Part shown: piece after piece, positions 60,284-64,000 of the stretch | Layout: every line of letters starts with the position of its first letter | Position numbering within the stretch: the first letter of the stretch is position 1 | Origin: DATAAP01 sp041690495 | Lineage (GTDB): Bacteria; Pseudomonadota; Alphaproteobacteria; CACIAM-22H2 | Length of the DNA stretch: 64,000 nucleotides | Direction of reading: 5' to 3' | NCBI GenBank assembly: GCA_041690495.1 | Contig: JAWLHE010000006.1 | Coordinates: 1-64,000 of the forward strand | Notes under the pieces: model-generated | The model's database searches: none | What the model was told of the DNA's origin: nothing | The model's input: the letters and a program-made list of their open reading frames with translations, nothing else | Made by a program: the position numbers and the translations under genes

Positions 60284-61291
60284 CTACGCCGCCTCGCTCA
60301 ACCCCTGTTCTTCATCATGCTGACGATCAGCATCATCATCGTCACCATGCCCATCATGGTCATCGTCACCGGCATGGTGCTCATCATGCTGCTGCCCGGC
60401 GGCATCGGGATCGATGGCCGGGAACAGCATCGCCTCCGGCAGCCACTCTATCGCCTTGCGCTGCGCCGGGCTGGGCTCAGGGGCGGCATGAGCGCTCGCA
60501 AAGTGCCGCAGCAGGGCATTCACCAGCTCGGACTTCTTGTAGGAGCGGACGGCGCCAGCGCTCAGCGCATAACCGCACTCCACCGCGATTGCGGCAAGCT
60601 GCTCAAGGTTGCGCCGCTCAAGGAAGGCGCGGTCAACCCGCCAGTGGTTTCTCATATCCGCGTCCAAATCCCGCGCAACGCGGTTGAACAGGCTATCGGA
60701 CGTATCGAGCCGCTCGCAAAGCCCCTGCCCGAAACTGAGGGCGGCAATCAAGGTGTGCGCGACCTCAAGCTCGTGATCGGACAGAGCCCTGACCGCCTCA
60801 TATAGCGCAAGCGCATCGCCGGGCCGGGGCGGGAACTGCAGCCAGAAGGACCGCTCGTCATCGATCTCGATGCCGAGCCATCCGGCGACAAGCCGTGCCT
60901 GCGCCTCAATCACGCCGTAGAGGCGGCCCGGTTCTTCCTGCTTTGCCAGATGCTGAACGCCTTCATGCGGAACAAGATTGAGCAGGCGGTCGATGAACGC
61001 GACCTCCCGTGCCTTGCGCGGATTGGCGAGCAGCAACTCCTGCACGGCGAGGCTCTTGTGCCAGCCGATGAGGCGGCACAGCGGAGCGCTGTAGCCCGCC
61101 TTCTGATTCTTGGGCGCAACGGGATGGTCTGCCGTGGCTGCTTTCGTTTCGGAGTCGATCTCCGGCTTTGCAAGGCCTTCGCGGATTTCGACATGACCCG
61201 AGGGCGAGAGATTGATGAGAACGCCGCCCGGCTCTCCTTCGGCTTCCTCATACTGCCACTCGGGGATGCGATAGGCGTAGGGAAAGAACTC
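60284..61291 (-). pseudogene. ParB-like protein, C-terminal remnant
   Basis: The minus frame encodes the C-terminal part of the large plasmid-type ParB: FPYAYRIPEWQYEEAEGEPG, GHVEIREGLAKPEID, YSAPLCRLIGWHKSLAVQEL, LLANPRKAREVAFIDRLLNL. It ends in a His/Asp-rich tail (HHAGDDDHDGHGDDDDADRQ). The ParB nuclease-like N-terminal domain and helix-turn-helix are absent. The frame stays open upstream of 61291, but there the sense strand is the recombinase fragment. Truncation by rearrangement, so a pseudogene. Confidence 0.7.
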
Positions 61292-61766
<475 letters not shown>

Positions 61767-62147
61767 CACCGAAGCGGGCCCGCCATATAACAAAGCCGCA
61801 CCGGTTTGTCGATAGCTCGTTCGCGGTCGCGTGGCCCGAGCTAACCCGTTCCGCTGCCGCGACTTTTCCAAGCTGTGCCGGGCGCCCGTGGAGCGTGGGA
61901 AATGGCTTCCGCGGGCGCCGCTTCCATGCTTGATTGGGGACGGAGAATCACGCCCGCGCGGCCCCGGCCGCGCGGGCGTTTTCGCTTGGTCGCGGCGCCT
62001 GTGTGCGTCCCCGGAAGGAGGGAGCCCGGAGCGAACTGCAGAATCGGGTGAAGCACTGAAGCAGCGGCCTTTCTCCCTTAAGATTCAATCGCTTGACTGC
62101 TTCACGGCGCCTCGCCCCTGCTTCACGGACGCGGTTCGGCCGGTCGC
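61767..62147. other. Intergenic region between tRNA-Lys and rodA
   Basis: 381 bp without a recognisable gene. It contains the strong GC hairpin at 61951-61982, listed separately, and should hold the tRNA promoter. Frames crossing it have no domain signature. Confidence 0.5.
61951..61982 (+). terminator. GC hairpin with TTTT tail
   Basis: A perfect 12-bp GC stem with a CCCG loop, then TTTT on the plus strand. No intact plus-strand gene ends here; it may terminate transcription from the degraded element or separate it from rodA. Confidence 0.55.
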
Positions 62148-63299
62148 TCAGCCGTCGTCGGCGAGGCCGCGGCGGCCGATATGGACGTCGCGGTGGACGT
62201 AGACATTGATGACCAGGCCGAAGGCGATCAGCAGGCTCATCATCGCCGTCCCGCCATACGAGACCAGCGGCAGCGGGATGCCGACCACCGGCAGCAGGCC
62301 CATCACCATGCCCATGTTGATGAAGGCGTAGATGAAGAAGCTCGTCATGATGCCCATCGCGACGAGACGGCCGAAATCGCTGCGCGAGCGCAGTGCGATG
62401 GCGATGCCGTAGACGATGACGAGGATGTAAAGCGCGATCAGCACCAGCCCGCCGACGAAGCCCATCTCCTCCGAGAACATCGTGAAGATGAAGTCGGTCT
62501 GCTTCTCGGGCAGGAACTGGAGCTGGCTCTGCGTTCCCTGCATATAGCCCTTGCCCCAGATGCCGCCGGAGCCGAGCGCGATCTTCGACTGGATGATGTG
62601 ATAGCCGGTGCCGAGCGGATCGGTCTCGGGGTTGAGGAACGTATAGACGCGCTGCTTCTGATACTCGCGCAGGAACTGCCAGCCGATCGGCAGCGCGGCA
62701 GCCGCCCCGGCGATGACGACGACGAACTTCCACAGCCGCACGCCGGCGAGGAAGAACGTCACGCCGGCAGGCGCCACCAGCATGATCGCCGAGCCGAGAT
62801 CGGGCTGCTTGGCGACGAGCGCGGCCGGCGCCAGGGTCAGCACCACCGGCCATATCAGGTAGTGCGGCCGGCCGATCTGCTCGTAGGTGAGGCCGTGGAA
62901 ATAGCGCGCCAGGACGAGGATCAGCGCCACCTTCATCAGCTCCGAAGGCTGGAGCTGGATGAGCCCCAGATCGAGCCAGCGCTGGGCCCCCATGCCGATC
63001 GAGCCGGCCACCTCGACCGCGACCAGCAGCAGGAGGGCGATGCCGTAGAACAGATAGGCGATGCGATACCAGAGCCGCAGGTCGACCACCGCGACCGCCA
63101 GCATCAGCACGATGCCGATGGCGAACCGCGTGATCTGGCGGCCGGCCCACGGCTCAAAGCTGCCGCCGGCGGCCGAGTAGAGCGCCGTGAACCCGACCGA
63201 GGCGACGATGCCGAGCAGCAGGACGAGGCCCCAATTGACCTGCGTCAGCTTCTGCAGGATCGACATCTCGCCGCGGCGGACGCTCAATGACGATGCCAT
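62148..63299 (-). CDS. mrdB: Rod-shape peptidoglycan polymerase RodA
   Basis: 383 residues from the ATG at 63299, with an AGGAGA ribosome site. Ten-segment SEDS protein: IGMGAQRWLDLGLIQLQPSE, LVAKQPDLGSAIMLVAPAGV (the essential Asp region), TGYHIIQSKIALGSGG, FLPEKQTDFIFTMFSEEMGF and VGIPLPLVSYGGTAMM. It polymerises lipid II glycan strands for lateral wall growth together with PBP2, encoded 11 nt upstream. Confidence 0.96.
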   Translation of the reverse strand: MASSLSVRRGEMSILQKLTQVNWGLVLLLGIVASVGFTALYSAAGGSFEPWAGRQITRFAIGIVLMLAVAVVDLRLWYRIAYLFYGIALLLLVAVEVAGSIGMGAQRWLDLGLIQLQPSELMKVALILVLARYFHGLTYEQIGRPHYLIWPVVLTLAPAALVAKQPDLGSAIMLVAPAGVTFFLAGVRLWKFVVVIAGAAAALPIGWQFLREYQKQRVYTFLNPETDPLGTGYHIIQSKIALGSGGIWGKGYMQGTQSQLQFLPEKQTDFIFTMFSEEMGFVGGLVLIALYILVIVYGIAIALRSRSDFGRLVAMGIMTSFFIYAFINMGMVMGLLPVVGIPLPLVSYGGTAMMSLLIAFGLVINVYVHRDVHIGRRGLADDG

Positions 63300-63310
63300 T
63301 GACTGGTCTC

Positions 63311-64000
63311 CTAGAGCGGCCGGTCGCGCGGGCGCTCTGCGACCCTGGTCGTGCCGTCGCCGCGCTCCCGCTCGCGGCGCCGCATCTCGGTCAGGATGTC
63401 GCGTGCGATTGGCGCCGCGACGGTCGAGCCGCCGCCGCCATGCTCGACCACGACCGCAACCGCATAGCGCGGCTCGTCGACCGGCGCATAGGCAACGAAC
63501 AGCGCGTGGTCGCGCTCGCGCCACGGCACCTGCTCGGGCTTGCGCAGGCCATTGCGCCGCTCCTCCTCCGTGATGCGGCGAACCTGCGCCGTGCCGGTCT
63601 TGCCGGCCATCGCCCAGTCGGGCTCGGTGATGCGCGCCTTGAAGGCGGTGCCGCGCGGGTCGTTGACCACGTCGCGCATGCCGCGCTGGATGAGGCTGAG
63701 GATCTGCGGCGATACTCCGCAGGACGGCCATTTCACCTGCTGGGGGCGTTCGGTGACGGTGCGCTCGTTGATCTGGTCGAGCGTCAGCCGTGGGATCACG
63801 GCATGCCCGCCATTGGCGAGCCGGGCGGTCATGACCGCGAGCTGCAGCGGCGTCGCCGTGATGTAGCCCTGGCCGATGCCGGCGACCAATGTCTCGCCCT
63901 GCGCCCAGGGCTGCCCGATTGTCGCCCGCTTCCAGGCGCGCGTCGGGATCAGGCCGGCCTTCTCGCCCGGCATGTCGATGCCCACGGTCTGGCCAAGGCC
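63311..64000 (-). CDS. mrdA: Penicillin-binding protein 2, C-terminal part (cut by window edge)
   Basis: About 229 residues of the transpeptidase domain are visible. GLGQTVGIDMPGEKAGLIPT lies at the window edge, then SIGQGYITATPLQLAVMTAR-type sequence (here GIGQGYITATPLQLAVMTAR) and the KTG triad AMAGKTGTAQVRRI. The tail is Arg/Glu-rich (EMRRRERERGDGT). It crosslinks lateral-wall peptidoglycan and partners RodA. The N-terminal domain and serine motif lie outside the window. Confidence 0.95.
   Translation of the reverse strand, partial: GLGQTVGIDMPGEKAGLIPTRAWKRATIGQPWAQGETLVAGIGQGYITATPLQLAVMTARLANGGHAVIPRLTLDQINERTVTERPQQVKWPSCGVSPQILSLIQRGMRDVVNDPRGTAFKARITEPDWAMAGKTGTAQVRRITEEERRNGLRKPEQVPWRERDHALFVAYAPVDEPRYAVAVVVEHGGGGSTVAAPIARDILTEMRRRERERGDGTTRVAERPRDRPL

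Noticed and set aside
60152..60805. 217-codon plus-strand frame with a hydrophobic stretch
   Set aside because: The hydrophobic run is the reverse of the His/Asp-rich ParB tail. No ribosome site or relative is apparent.

Overview
The window is high-GC DNA with short intergenic gaps. Many starts are GTG or TTG, and ATGA/GTGA stop-start overlaps recur inside operons. The gene content (nirK/quinol-type NO reductase with NnrS and an NnrR-like regulator, a gallate/4-oxalomesaconate operon, BioY, TRAP transporter, rhizobial/plasmid-type ParB remnant) suggests an alphaproteobacterium that can denitrify and that degrades aromatic and branched or cyclic acids. The genus cannot be read from the sequence.

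Layout. (1) 1-6.4 kb is a denitrification block. A minus-strand operon runs nirK, a PaaD/MIP18-like Fe-S factor, a DUF2249 protein, a polytopic membrane protein, a DUF1858 protein and the start of a quinol-type NO reductase cut by the window edge. An Fnr/Crp-family regulator is divergent from nirK across an NnrR-like box, and two NnrS-type membrane proteins lie convergently. (2) 6.4-11.8 kb has a ketopantoate-reductase-like gene, a small HELVHH protein and an operon VOC-galD-galB-galC-tetR for the lower gallate/protocatechuate 4,5-cleavage route, with a palindromic operator at its head. (3) 12-14 kb holds an exported proline-rich protein and glutamate dehydrogenase.

(4) 14.4-19.3 kb is the most unusual locus. 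It has a GT4-like glycosyltransferase, a PqqD-like protein, an HPr-kinase-like P-loop protein, a 61-residue peptide with a hydrophobic segment, an SFSMDGL motif and an AxA-type cleavage-like site, a GT2-TPR glycosyltransferase and a GT10 (fucosyltransferase-like) enzyme. The order resembles a peptide-modification (RiPP or glycopeptide) cluster that I cannot match to a described class. bioY follows.

(5) 20-53 kb is a large acyl-CoA catabolic region in several divergent operons. It includes three tandem acyl-CoA ligases, two acyl-CoA-dehydrogenase-family flavoproteins, three crotonase-fold enzymes, two hot-dog hydratases, three SDRs, a thiolase beside an HMG-CoA-synthase-like/DUF35 fusion, a four-domain rhodanese, two paralogous alpha/beta hydrolases, an AMACR-like CoA enzyme, a flavin reductase, a biotin-dependent acyl-CoA carboxylase, an FAD oxidoreductase, a MocR-type regulator, an MFS carrier and a complete TRAP transporter. 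Together they look like import, CoA activation and beta-oxidation of a branched or cyclic carboxylic acid. The substrate is not identifiable.

(6) 53.4-61.8 kb is a mobile-element scar: a PRC-barrel protein, an HTH gene remnant, a divergent pair consisting of an uncharacterised 277-aa protein and a 1255-aa helicase-nuclease fusion (likely defence), a long hairpin, a ParB C-terminal remnant and a serine-recombinase C-terminal remnant whose reading frame runs antisense into a tRNA-Lys(CTT) gene. (7) 62.1-64 kb is the cell-elongation pair mrdB (rodA) and mrdA (PBP2, cut by the window edge).
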